From: Oscillospiraceae bacterium | GTDB lineage: Bacteria; Bacillota; Clostridia; WRCU01 | Length of the DNA stretch: 12,557 bases | Reading direction: 5' to 3' | NCBI GenBank assembly: GCA_009783805.1 | Contig: WRCU01000019.1 | Location: forward strand, 1-12,557 | In this document: piece after piece, positions 6,298 through 12,557 of the stretch | How the letters are laid out: each line of letters starts with the position of its first letter | How positions within the stretch are numbered: position 1 is the stretch's first letter | Notes under the pieces: model-generated | The model's input: only the letters and a program-made list of their open reading frames with translations | What the model was told of the DNA's origin: nothing | Databases searched by the model: none | Made by a program: the position numbers and the translations under genes

Positions 6298-8189
6298 CGC
6301 ACGACTTCCAGACGATGGGCGGGATAGAGCGGCCGGCGAGGTACACGGGCGGTGAGTGGGGCAGCGTGACCAAGGACAAGGCCGGCGTGGACGTCAGGTT
6401 CGCCTTCTGCTTCCCGGACACGTATGAGATAGGCATGTCCAACCTGGGGATGAGGATACTGTACCACTTGATAAACGGGCGCGGCGACGCGTGGTGCGAG
6501 AGGGTCTTCGCGCCTTGGCACGACATGGAGGGGTTGATGCGCGCCTCCGGGACGCCGCTGGCGGCGCTGGAATCCGGCGATCCGGTGCGGTCGTTCGACC
6601 TCGTGGGCTTCACGGCCCAATACGAGATGGGCTACACGAACATGCTGAACATGCTGGACCTGGCCGGCATACCGCTCTACGCCAAGGATAGGGGGGAGGG
6701 GGACCCGCTGGTGCTGGGGGGCGGGCCTTGCGTCTGCAATCCCGAACCCATCGCGGACTTCCTGGACTTCATCCTGATCGGGGAGGGCGAGGAGGCCGTG
6801 CATGAGATCATCGACCTGTACGCGGGGTGGAAGCGCTCCGGGCGCCCCGGGGGCAGGGAAGGTTTCCTGCGCGGGCTGTGCGGCGTGGGCGGGGTGTACG
6901 TGCCGCGGTTCTATGACGTCGCCTACGATGGGGACGGGACGGTCGCGGGGGTTTGGCCTAACGTGCCTTTCGCGCCGGAGCGCGTGGTCAAGAGGGTGGT
7001 GGCCGACCTGGACGCGGCCTTCTTCCCGACGAGCCAGGTGGTGCCCTACGTAAGCGCGGTCCACGACAGGATAGCCTTGGAACTGTTCAGGGGATGCGCG
7101 CACGGATGCAGGTTCTGCCAGGCATGCTTCATCTACCGCCCCGTGAGGGAGCGCTCGGTGGGGACGCTCATCGGGCAGGCGAGTAGGCTGATCGACCAGA
7201 CCGGGTATGAGGAGCTGTCGCTCGTCTCGCTCAGCACGGGCGACTACTGCGCCCTGGGGGGCCTGGTGGAGGGGCTCTCGCGGCTGGCGTCGCGGAGTGG
7301 CGTAAGCATCGCGTTCCCGTCCCTCAGGATAGATTCGCACACCTCCGGGATGATGGGGAAGTCCGACGCGGTGCGCCGCGGCGGGCTCACGTTGGCGCCT
7401 GAGGCGGGATCCCAGAGGCTGCGGGACGTGATAAGCAAAGGGGTGACGGAGGCCGACATGATGAAGTCGGCCGACATAGCCTTCGGGTCCGGATACGGTT
7501 CCATCAAGCTGTACTTCATGCTGGGCCTGCCCACGGAGGCCGACGAGGACGTCGAGGCCATCGCCGACCTCGCCGCGAAGGTGCTCAGGAGGCATGCGGA
7601 AGCCGACCCGGCCGCCAAAGCCAAGGGGGCCGACCTAACGGTGAGCACCTCGTTCTTCGTGCCGAAGCCGTTCACGCCGTTCCAATGGGTGCCGCAGATA
7701 GGGGTCGGGGAGATGGCCCGCCGGCGCAGGCTGCTCAAGGACAGCATTAAAAGCCGCAGGATAGCCTACAAATGGCACGACGAGAGGGTCAGCGTCGTCG
7801 AGGCGGCCCTCGCCAGGGGCGACAGAAGGCTGTCGGCCGTCCTGGCCAAGGCGCTGTCGCTAGGCTGCAAGTTCGACGCGTGGAGCGACTCGTTCGACTA
7901 TGCCAAGTGGGAGAGGGCTTTCGGTGAGTGCGGGTTGGAGATGGGTTTCTTCGCGGCGAGGGAGAGGGGCGGGAATGAGGTCCTGCCTTGGGACCATATT
8001 GACATGGGCGTCGGCAAGGGCTATCTGGCCGGGGAGCTGCGGAAGGCCATGGAAGGGATCCCTTCCGGGGGGTGCATGGGCGGGTGCAGGGGTTGCGGGG
8101 CGCAGCGGCTGGCTGGCTGCCTGTACGCGGGGGAGCCGTCGGCAGGCCGCCCGGCGGACGGTCCCGAAGGGGGGTGGGCCGGCGCGTGA
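6294..8189 (+). CDS. B12-binding-domain-type radical SAM protein, TIGR03960 family
   Basis: A 631-residue radical SAM protein of the TIGR03960 family, whose reaction I do not know to be established. The N-terminal half matches the family: PDTYEIGMSNLGMRILYHLIN, CERVFAPWHDME, a B12-binding-like region with GFTAQYEMGYTNMLNMLDLAGIPL, and GGGPCVCNPEPIADF. The radical SAM iron-sulfur motif is C268-AHG-C272-RF-C275. The C-terminus carries a second CX3CX2C group (C594, C598, C601) plus C609, so a second cluster or metal site is possible. The GTG start overlaps the pdxA stop as GTGA, with GAAGGGCGG upstream; the end overlaps the next gene the same way. Family members normally stand beside or are fused to the TIGR03936/DUF2344 protein, as here. 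No ribonuclease G or rplU-rpmA genes follow, although these often do in Clostridia. Confidence 0.93.
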   Translation: MTHDFQTMGGIERPARYTGGEWGSVTKDKAGVDVRFAFCFPDTYEIGMSNLGMRILYHLINGRGDAWCERVFAPWHDMEGLMRASGTPLAALESGDPVRSFDLVGFTAQYEMGYTNMLNMLDLAGIPLYAKDRGEGDPLVLGGGPCVCNPEPIADFLDFILIGEGEEAVHEIIDLYAGWKRSGRPGGREGFLRGLCGVGGVYVPRFYDVAYDGDGTVAGVWPNVPFAPERVVKRVVADLDAAFFPTSQVVPYVSAVHDRIALELFRGCAHGCRFCQACFIYRPVRERSVGTLIGQASRLIDQTGYEELSLVSLSTGDYCALGGLVEGLSRLASRSGVSIAFPSLRIDSHTSGMMGKSDAVRRGGLTLAPEAGSQRLRDVISKGVTEADMMKSADIAFGSGYGSIKLYFMLGLPTEADEDVEAIADLAAKVLRRHAEADPAAKAKGADLTVSTSFFVPKPFTPFQWVPQIGVGEMARRRRLLKDSIKSRRIAYKWHDERVSVVEAALARGDRRLSAVLAKALSLGCKFDAWSDSFDYAKWERAFGECGLEMGFFAARERGGNEVLPWDHIDMGVGKGYLAGELRKAMEGIPSGGCMGGCRGCGAQRLAGCLYAGEPSAGRPADGPEGGWAGA

Positions 8190-8917
8190 GGGTCAGGTTC
8201 ACGTATGCCCGCGGCGACGCGGTATGCTACATCTCGCATCTGGACATAATGAGGACGTTCGAGAGGGCCTTCCGTAGGGCACGCGTCCCGGTCGCCACCA
8301 CGGCGGGGTACAACCCGAGGGTGAGGCTCGTGTTCGCGCTGCCCATGCAGACGGGCGTCGTCGGCACCGAGGAGGTGGGTGAGGTCACGCTCGCCGAGAC
8401 GGTCGGCCTGGGGCCGTTCATGGACTCCGTGAACGGCGCGCTGCCGGAGGGCATGCGTCTGACGGCGTGCAGGGAGGCGGATAGGGACATAAAGCTGATG
8501 TCGGCGGTATGGGCGGCCGACTATGCGATAGAGATCCGTCCCCCGGGCCTCCCGCTGGCCGAGGCGGTCGCCGGGTTCATGGCCGGGGAAGGCCCCGTCC
8601 GCGTCATGAAGCGCGGAAAGGCCGGGGACGCGCCGACCGACGTCAGGCCTTTCGTGATCGCGGCCCGATCCGACCCGTCGACGGGCACGGTGGAGGCCAG
8701 GCTGCGCGCGGGCACCGTCAATCTGAAGCCGACGCTGTTCGTCGAGGCGTTGCAAGCCCATGCAGGCCTGGAAGGGGCTGGGCTCAGCGGCCTCGCCGTC
8801 AGGCGCGTGGTTCGGGGCGCCATATGGGGGGAGGCGCCGCGGACGGGGTCCGCGGGGGCCGTGATAGGCGACGCCTTTCAGACGCCCCCCTTGGTCAGGC
8901 TGTTTGGCATGGACTGA
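8186..8917 (+). CDS. TIGR03936 / DUF2344 radical-SAM-linked protein
   Basis: A 243-residue partner of the preceding radical SAM protein. The family signature is clear at the N-terminus: RVRFTYARGDAVCYISHLD, MRTFERAFRRARVPV, then GYNPRVRLVFALPMQTGV and the acidic EEVGEV. A longer open frame reaches back to 8072, but the GTG at 8186 gives exactly the usual family start and overlaps the upstream TGA as GTGA, matching the previous junction, so I take it as the start. In other genomes this domain is found as a separate gene or fused to the radical SAM protein. The arrangement suggests that the two act as a complex, possibly on RNA or ribosomes given their frequent neighbours elsewhere; the exact function is unknown to me. 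Confidence 0.9.
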   Translation: MRVRFTYARGDAVCYISHLDIMRTFERAFRRARVPVATTAGYNPRVRLVFALPMQTGVVGTEEVGEVTLAETVGLGPFMDSVNGALPEGMRLTACREADRDIKLMSAVWAADYAIEIRPPGLPLAEAVAGFMAGEGPVRVMKRGKAGDAPTDVRPFVIAARSDPSTGTVEARLRAGTVNLKPTLFVEALQAHAGLEGAGLSGLAVRRVVRGAIWGEAPRTGSAGAVIGDAFQTPPLVRLFGMD

Positions 8918-8923
8918 AGGCCC

Positions 8924-8937
8924 GGCCTCATGAGGCC
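8924..8937. repeat. 14-bp perfect palindrome between convergent genes
   Basis: GGCCTCATGAGGCC begins six bases after the stop of the DUF2344 gene and ends before the stop of the convergent ATPase gene. It could fold as a 5-bp stem with a 4-base loop, but no T-run follows on either strand. It may contribute to transcription ending together with the hairpin at 8952-8980. Confidence 0.4.
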
Positions 8938-8951
8938 CGCGCCTCACGCAC

Positions 8952-8980
8952 CGGCCTACAGCTCCATCTCGTGTAGGCCG
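8952..8980. terminator. Candidate two-way hairpin covering the ATPase stop codon
   Basis: CGGCCTACA (8952-8960) and TGTAGGCCG (8972-8980) form a perfect 9-bp stem with an 11-base loop. The left arm contains the stop codon of the minus-strand ATPase gene (8958-8956), so its last codons form the stem. No T-run follows on either side, so intrinsic termination is uncertain; it sits 35 bases past the convergent DUF2344 gene. Confidence 0.4.
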
Positions 8981-10425
8981 TCCGCGTCCGTTCCGGGCCC
9001 ATCGGACGGCGCGCCTGACCCGCCTCCCAGCCCGTCGCTTCCGCCCCACCCGACGGGCGTGGGCTCCCAAGGCGGGTCGGGATCCGCCCGCGCCGGGTCC
9101 GCGACGGACAGCGCGGCCCGTATGGCGGACCTAAAGCCCGGCGCGCCCCCCTGCCTGACGACGTCCAATAGATGAAGGAAGCCGCGGAGCATCTCCCTGG
9201 GGGTCATGCCCTCCTTCGCCCCCACCTTGTCCAGGGATGCTTGGAGGAAGGCGGTGAGGTCATCGTCCGAGAGCCCCATGCCGAGCGAGTGGTGCGCCTC
9301 ATATACGCCCAGCACACGACGCAGCAGCACGAACAGCTCCTCGTACTCCAGCGCGCCCAGCCGTATGACGGGGCCGGAGACGCCCGGCAGCGAGGCGCCG
9401 AACGCCCCGGCCGACAGCCTCGTCCGGAAGGCCTCATACCCGTACAGGCCGCGCCTGGGGTCCTCCAAGGCCTGGGGGGTGAGGCCGAAGTACATGGCCA
9501 GGCCCTGGACGGCGTTTTGGGTCAGGTCGTTGAACATCGAAAGCAGCTTCTCATAGTTCTGGTTCCTGGAAAGGGCGTTCGATACTTTGTATAGGTTCAC
9601 GCCCTCGTCCACGAAGGCGACCAGCCCTTTCTGGCCCGCCAGCCCCACGAGCCTGGCCATGACCTTCAGGAAGTCGTACCAGTTCCCGTCGTCCACGATC
9701 TCGGTCACGCCCAGGTCCTTCCTGGCGGCTGACCTCAGGGCGTACTCGCCGCAAAGCCACTTGAGGCAGTTCGCCTTGGCCTCGTCGTCCGAGTCGACGC
9801 ATCCTTTCCAATACCGCGACAGGACGGCCGAGACGTCGAAACCGTGCGTGACCCCCTGCATATGTGAGCAGGCCTCGGAGACCAGCCCCTCGAAGAACGC
9901 CGCGAAGGCCTCGGAGCCGCGGGCCACGCCTCGCTCGGCCATGACGCGCGACTGCAGGCCCAGGAGCCATGCGTCGATGATGACCTGCAAGGCCCCGCCC
10001 TCGGGCTTCGACCGTATCGCGAGGCTCCTGACGAGAGCCCTGTAGGTGGCCAGGCCTTGGCCTTTCTGGCCGGTCAGCTTCCTTTCGGGCGACAGGTCGG
10101 CGTCCATGGTGGCGTAGCCGCTCTCCAGGGCGTGGCCCCTGCATATCTGCAGCATGAAGCTTTTGCCGCTGCCGTACCTCCCGCATATGAGCCGGAAGGC
10201 GGAGCCGCCCTCCGCCAATGCGCCCATGTCGCCCAGGAAGGCCTCGATCTCGGCCTTCCTGCCGACCGCTATGCGCTCCAGCCCCAGGCGCGGCACGACG
10301 CCCGCCGAGAGCGCGCTCAGCAGGGCCTGCGAGATCCGCCTGGGCAACGGCCTGCCGACCCGCGGGTCCGAACCCGCGGAAGCCGCCGCCGCAAGGCCGC
10401 CTTCATCGACCGTTCCTAGCCCCAT
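8956..10425 (-). CDS. P-loop ATPase, DUF2791 / BrxD-like (TerB-associated type)
   Basis: A 489-residue AAA/STAND-like ATPase. The opening pattern is that of the DUF2791/BREX ATP-binding family: LSAGVVPRLGLERIAVGR, then FRLICGRYGSGKSFML with the Walker A motif GRYGSGKS at 82-89. The stretch LSPERKL...GQGLATYRALVRSL...PEGGAL resembles the version found beside TerB-domain proteins and superfamily II helicases more than BrxD itself. A Walker B motif is seen in VAFVDEG (Asp273-Glu274). The last 50 residues are a Gly/Pro/Asp-rich low-complexity tail. No in-frame start lies before the ATG; the ribosome site is weak (GGTAGGG, close to the ATG). Its usual partners are not adjacent: DUF2344 is convergent and an FGGY kinase is divergent. 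It probably acts in DNA processing, stress or defence; the specific role is an inference. Confidence 0.82.
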   Translation of the reverse strand: MGLGTVDEGGLAAAASAGSDPRVGRPLPRRISQALLSALSAGVVPRLGLERIAVGRKAEIEAFLGDMGALAEGGSAFRLICGRYGSGKSFMLQICRGHALESGYATMDADLSPERKLTGQKGQGLATYRALVRSLAIRSKPEGGALQVIIDAWLLGLQSRVMAERGVARGSEAFAAFFEGLVSEACSHMQGVTHGFDVSAVLSRYWKGCVDSDDEAKANCLKWLCGEYALRSAARKDLGVTEIVDDGNWYDFLKVMARLVGLAGQKGLVAFVDEGVNLYKVSNALSRNQNYEKLLSMFNDLTQNAVQGLAMYFGLTPQALEDPRRGLYGYEAFRTRLSAGAFGASLPGVSGPVIRLGALEYEELFVLLRRVLGVYEAHHSLGMGLSDDDLTAFLQASLDKVGAKEGMTPREMLRGFLHLLDVVRQGGAPGFRSAIRAALSVADPARADPDPPWEPTPVGWGGSDGLGGGSGAPSDGPGTDADGLHEMEL

Positions 10426-10466
10426 GATCCCTACCGATCAACGTCGTGGTCATAGCCGGATCCGAT

Positions 10467-10494
10467 TGGACATACCCGCAACGTAATATACCAT
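10467..10494 (+). promoter_or_regulatory. Candidate promoter for the FGGY kinase gene
   Basis: TGGACA (10467-10472, 5 of 6 to the -35 consensus), a 16-base spacer and TACCAT (10489-10494, 4 of 6) lie in a short AT-rich patch between the divergent ATPase and kinase genes. It would give a leader of roughly 80 bases before the ATG at 10581. The match is moderate. Confidence 0.4.
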
Positions 10495-10516
10495 ATAGCC
10501 AGGTGGGCCGCCCGCC

Positions 10517-10563
10517 GTGGGCGCCGCATGGCGGTCCCGGCATACGTCGGCGGAGGCGCCCGC
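10517..10563 (+). repeat. Stem-loop in the leader of the FGGY kinase gene
   Basis: Bases 10517-10525 (GTGGGCGCC) pair with 10555-10563 (GGCGCCCGC) as a 9-bp stem with one wobble, enclosing 29 bases that are themselves GC-rich. It ends before the ribosome site (AAGGGT at 10575-10580). It could be a structured 5' leader; no known riboswitch is recognised. Confidence 0.35.
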
Positions 10564-10580
10564 CTTGGGGGGATAAGGGT

Positions 10581-12062
10581 ATGGCATTCTGCGGATTGGA
10601 CATGGGCACGAGCGGCTGCAAGTGCGCGGCCATAGACCCGGACGGGCGTGAGCTGGCTTCCAGCCGTAGGGAGTACGCGTTCGGCGGGGACGGGTCCGGG
10701 CAGGCGATCGCGGCCGAGGAGCTTTGGGCCGCGGCCTCCGGCGCCCTGCGCGAGGTGCGCGGCCTGTGCGCCGAGCCCATTGAGGCGCTGGCCGTGTCGT
10801 CCTTCGGGGAGAGCTTCGCGTTGCTGGACGCCGAAGGCGGGGCCATGGCGCCCGTCCTTCTGTACACGGACCCGAGGGGTGCCGAGTGGACGGGGAGGAT
10901 AGCCTCACGCCTGGGCGGCGGGCGCATCCACGGCATATGCGGGGTGATGCCCAACGCGATGTACACGTTGCCCAAGCTGCTGGCGTTGGCCGAGGGGGGT
11001 GGGGTGGACCTGGGAAAGGTCAGCCTCATGCTGCCCATAGGCCCGTACATCGCGTATAGGCTCTGCGGCGAGGCGGCCGTGGACCATTCGCTGGCCTCGC
11101 GCACGATGATGATGGATCGCCGCGCCCTGCGCTGGAGCGATGAGGTTACCGGGGCGATGGGGGTCCCGGGCGCGATGCTGCCGGCGATCGCGCCCCCCGG
11201 GACGAGGCTGGGCAGGGTGTCCGCCCGCGCGGCCGATGAGGTCGGCCTGACGGTGGGGACGGTGGTCGCCTTGGGATGCCACGACCAAGTGGCCGCCGCG
11301 ACGGGTGCGGGTACGCTCCGTCCGGGGTCCGCGGTGCTCGGCTGCGGCTCGGTGGAGTGCCTGACGCCGGCGTTCGGCCCGGAACCGAAAGGGATGGCCG
11401 TCATGAGGGATTGCGGGTTCGCGCTGGTCCCGGTGCGCGACGGGCTGCACGTCACCTACGCGTTCGCCTATGCCGGGGGGGCGGCCGCCAGATGGTTCGG
11501 CGATGCCATGGCCCCCGACCTCCGGGACGGCCCGGGCGGGGCCTTGGCGGCGTTGGACGCGTCCGTGGGGCCCGAGCCTTCGGGCATATTGTTTACGCCC
11601 CACCTGTCGGGGGCCGCGACGCCGCATATGGACCCCAAGGCCAGGGGGGCCCTGGTCGGCCTGTCGATGGGGCATGGCAGGGGCGACCTTTATCGGGCCG
11701 TCCTCGAGGGCGTAGCCTATGAGATGAGGCTGAACGTGGAGGCGCTCGCGAAGGCCGGCATAAAGGTCGGGAAGGTGAGGGCCGCCGGGGGCGGGGCCCG
11801 CTCCGGGGTTTGGATGCAGATCAAGGCGGACGTGCTGGGGATGGAGATCGAGAGGGCGGCCAACCCCGAGGTGGGCGCCTACGGGTCGGCCTTGCTGGCG
11901 GGGCTGTCCGTCGGCGGGTACGCCTCCCTGGGCGAGGCCATGGGGGCGGCCAAGGCGGACGGGAGCGTCGTCCCCGGCGGCGGGGCCGTCGCCGCCAGGT
12001 ATGATGAGCTGTATGCTCGGTATCGCAGGCTCTACGGCGCTGCCAGGAAGGTGATGGCATGA
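10581..12062 (+). CDS. FGGY-family carbohydrate kinase
   Basis: A cytosolic ATP-dependent sugar or polyol kinase of 493 residues, the usual length. Domain I starts with the phosphate-binding LDMGTSGCK and continues with AVSSFGES and the substrate-region YTDPRG (Asp97, Arg99). The catalytic base is Asp235 in GCHDQVAAATGAG, the same region as in xylulokinase. Domain II has GCGSVE and the adenosine-binding stretch RAAGGGARSGVWMQ from about residue 400, followed by NPEVGAYGSALLAG. An open frame extends back to 10446, but that extension is Arg/Pro-rich non-family sequence, and the ATG at 10581 has AAGGGT before it and gives the standard family N-terminus. The substrate cannot be told: xylulose, another pentulose or a polyol are all possible. 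It stands alone, divergent from the ATPase and convergent with the EndoQ gene. Confidence 0.92.
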   Translation: MAFCGLDMGTSGCKCAAIDPDGRELASSRREYAFGGDGSGQAIAAEELWAAASGALREVRGLCAEPIEALAVSSFGESFALLDAEGGAMAPVLLYTDPRGAEWTGRIASRLGGGRIHGICGVMPNAMYTLPKLLALAEGGGVDLGKVSLMLPIGPYIAYRLCGEAAVDHSLASRTMMMDRRALRWSDEVTGAMGVPGAMLPAIAPPGTRLGRVSARAADEVGLTVGTVVALGCHDQVAAATGAGTLRPGSAVLGCGSVECLTPAFGPEPKGMAVMRDCGFALVPVRDGLHVTYAFAYAGGAAARWFGDAMAPDLRDGPGGALAALDASVGPEPSGILFTPHLSGAATPHMDPKARGALVGLSMGHGRGDLYRAVLEGVAYEMRLNVEALAKAGIKVGKVRAAGGGARSGVWMQIKADVLGMEIERAANPEVGAYGSALLAGLSVGGYASLGEAMGAAKADGSVVPGGGAVAARYDELYARYRRLYGAARKVMA

Positions 12063-12084
12063 AACGTGGGGCGGGCGTCGGCCT

Positions 12085-12557
12085 TCAGCGCTTGCGGGCG
12101 GGCCCCGCCGGCGCGCCAGGCGGCCTTGCCTTGCCGTACGCGCCGTCCCCGCCGGGGCTGACGGGGAGTGTCCCTTCCCGCATGGCCTCCACGGCGTCGG
12201 CGACGCATTTTCCGGCATGGAGCATGATCTCCTCAATAGGAGACTCGAGCAGTATGCGCAGCTCCGGCCCTAGGCCGGCGACCATCCGCCGATAAGTCTC
12301 CGCCTCCCGTTTTCCGGCGGACGAATGGCCCATCGAGGCCGCCAGGAGGTCCATGAGCGGCACGGCCTTATAGTGCGCCTGCCCGGTCGGGCGCGGATGC
12401 CCCGCGTCCCGGTCGGCCATCTCCTCGACCCTGGCCTGCACCCCAGCGGTGAGCCTCCCGCCGCAGGCGGGGCATATGCCGGACAGGCGGGCGGACTCCG
12501 CGGGGCTGAGGAACACGCCGCATGCGCGGTGCCCGTCGAAGTGGTACTTCCCCAGCT
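12085..12557 (-). CDS. EndoQ-family endonuclease (C-terminal part; runs off the right edge)
   Basis: The C-terminal 157 residues of an endonuclease Q / TIGR00375-type protein, a PHP-domain DNA-repair enzyme known in some archaea and bacteria to nick 5' to deaminated bases and abasic sites. The frame stays open to the window edge, reading GKYHFDGHRACGV, with the zinc-site cysteines continuing in CPACGG. Next come the family-typical VQARVEEMADR, a GHPRP loop, PLMDLLAASMG, and a helical end with ETYRRMV and LLESPIEEI. The GTG at 12516 lies inside the family sequence, so it is not the start. The N-terminal PHP domain with the catalytic metal ligands lies outside the window. The tail after residue LPVSP is Gly/Pro/Ala/Arg-rich. 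The gene is convergent with the FGGY kinase, 22 bases apart. Confidence 0.87.
   Translation of the reverse strand, partial: LGKYHFDGHRACGVFLSPAESARLSGICPACGGRLTAGVQARVEEMADRDAGHPRPTGQAHYKAVPLMDLLAASMGHSSAGKREAETYRRMVAGLGPELRILLESPIEEIMLHAGKCVADAVEAMREGTLPVSPGGDGAYGKARPPGAPAGPARKR

Noticed and set aside
5466..7595. Minus-strand open frame of 709 codons
   Set aside because: It is antisense to pdxA and the radical SAM gene, both of which are clear family members. Long antisense frames are common at this GC content.
8072..8185. N-terminal extension of the DUF2344 frame
   Set aside because: The extension overlaps the conserved Cys-rich end of the radical SAM gene. The GTG at 8186 gives the family N-terminus.
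8021..9070. Minus-strand open frame of 349 codons
   Set aside because: It is antisense to the DUF2344 gene and Arg/Pro/Gly-rich, with no family motif.
10446..10580. N-terminal extension of the FGGY kinase frame
   Set aside because: It encodes Arg/Pro-rich non-family sequence. The ATG at 10581 has a ribosome site and gives the standard kinase start.
10905..12236. Minus-strand open frame of 443 codons
   Set aside because: It is antisense to the FGGY kinase and has shadow-type composition (Arg, Pro, His, Gly).
12059..12295. Small plus-strand frame overlapping the kinase stop as ATGA
   Set aside because: The overlap is tempting, but the region is the EndoQ C-terminus on the other strand and the plus product shows no domain.
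8956..12557. A complete BREX or other defence island
   Set aside because: Only one BREX-like ATPase and a partial EndoQ gene are present. No methyltransferase, PglZ, helicase or nuclease partner is visible, so a full system is not supported.

Overview
The window is a GC-rich stretch of bacterial chromosome (by eye about two thirds G+C). Arg is often AGG and Ile often ATA, and several starts are GTG or TTG. The gene set suggests a bacterium from a Gram-positive-type lineage (Clostridia-like Bacillota) or a relative such as Synergistota: a lipoprotein peptide-binding protein, leucine dehydrogenase, the TIGR03960/TIGR03936 radical-SAM pair and an EndoQ-like endonuclease. No rRNA or phylogenetic marker is present, so this is only an inference. 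No tRNA, rRNA, CRISPR array, insertion sequence or prophage was seen.

Left part (1-3093, minus strand): the start of an ABC peptide/nickel-type transporter operon. A long lipoprotein substrate-binding protein comes first, followed by a DppB-type permease that runs off the left edge. Two stem-loops lie between these genes, and a good promoter lies upstream of the binding protein. Divergent from it is an unrecognised multi-pass membrane protein (3191-3781). A small 16-bp tandem repeat and a strong hairpin terminator then separate that gene from a minus-strand leucine dehydrogenase.

Middle part (3988-8917): leucine dehydrogenase (minus) and a PdxA-family dehydrogenase (plus) are divergent. They share an AT-rich intergenic region in which a TATAAT box sits exactly inside a dyad. 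PdxA, a TIGR03960-type radical SAM protein and a TIGR03936/DUF2344 protein form a tight plus-strand operon whose genes overlap by GTGA at both junctions, so they are probably translationally coupled.

Right part (8918-12557): a minus-strand P-loop ATPase of the DUF2791/BrxD-like, TerB-associated kind stands alone, without its usual helicase or TerB-domain partners next to it. An FGGY-family carbohydrate kinase is divergent from it. The window ends in the C-terminal part of an EndoQ-family DNA-repair endonuclease on the minus strand.

The window reads mainly as amino-acid and peptide metabolism plus cofactor or sugar-phosphate enzymes, with two DNA-related genes on the right. I see no clear new multi-gene system. 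The most interesting points are the orphan ATPase, the unusual company of the radical-SAM pair, and the operator-like dyad around the leucine dehydrogenase -10 box. No gene-free stretch exceeds 300 bases.
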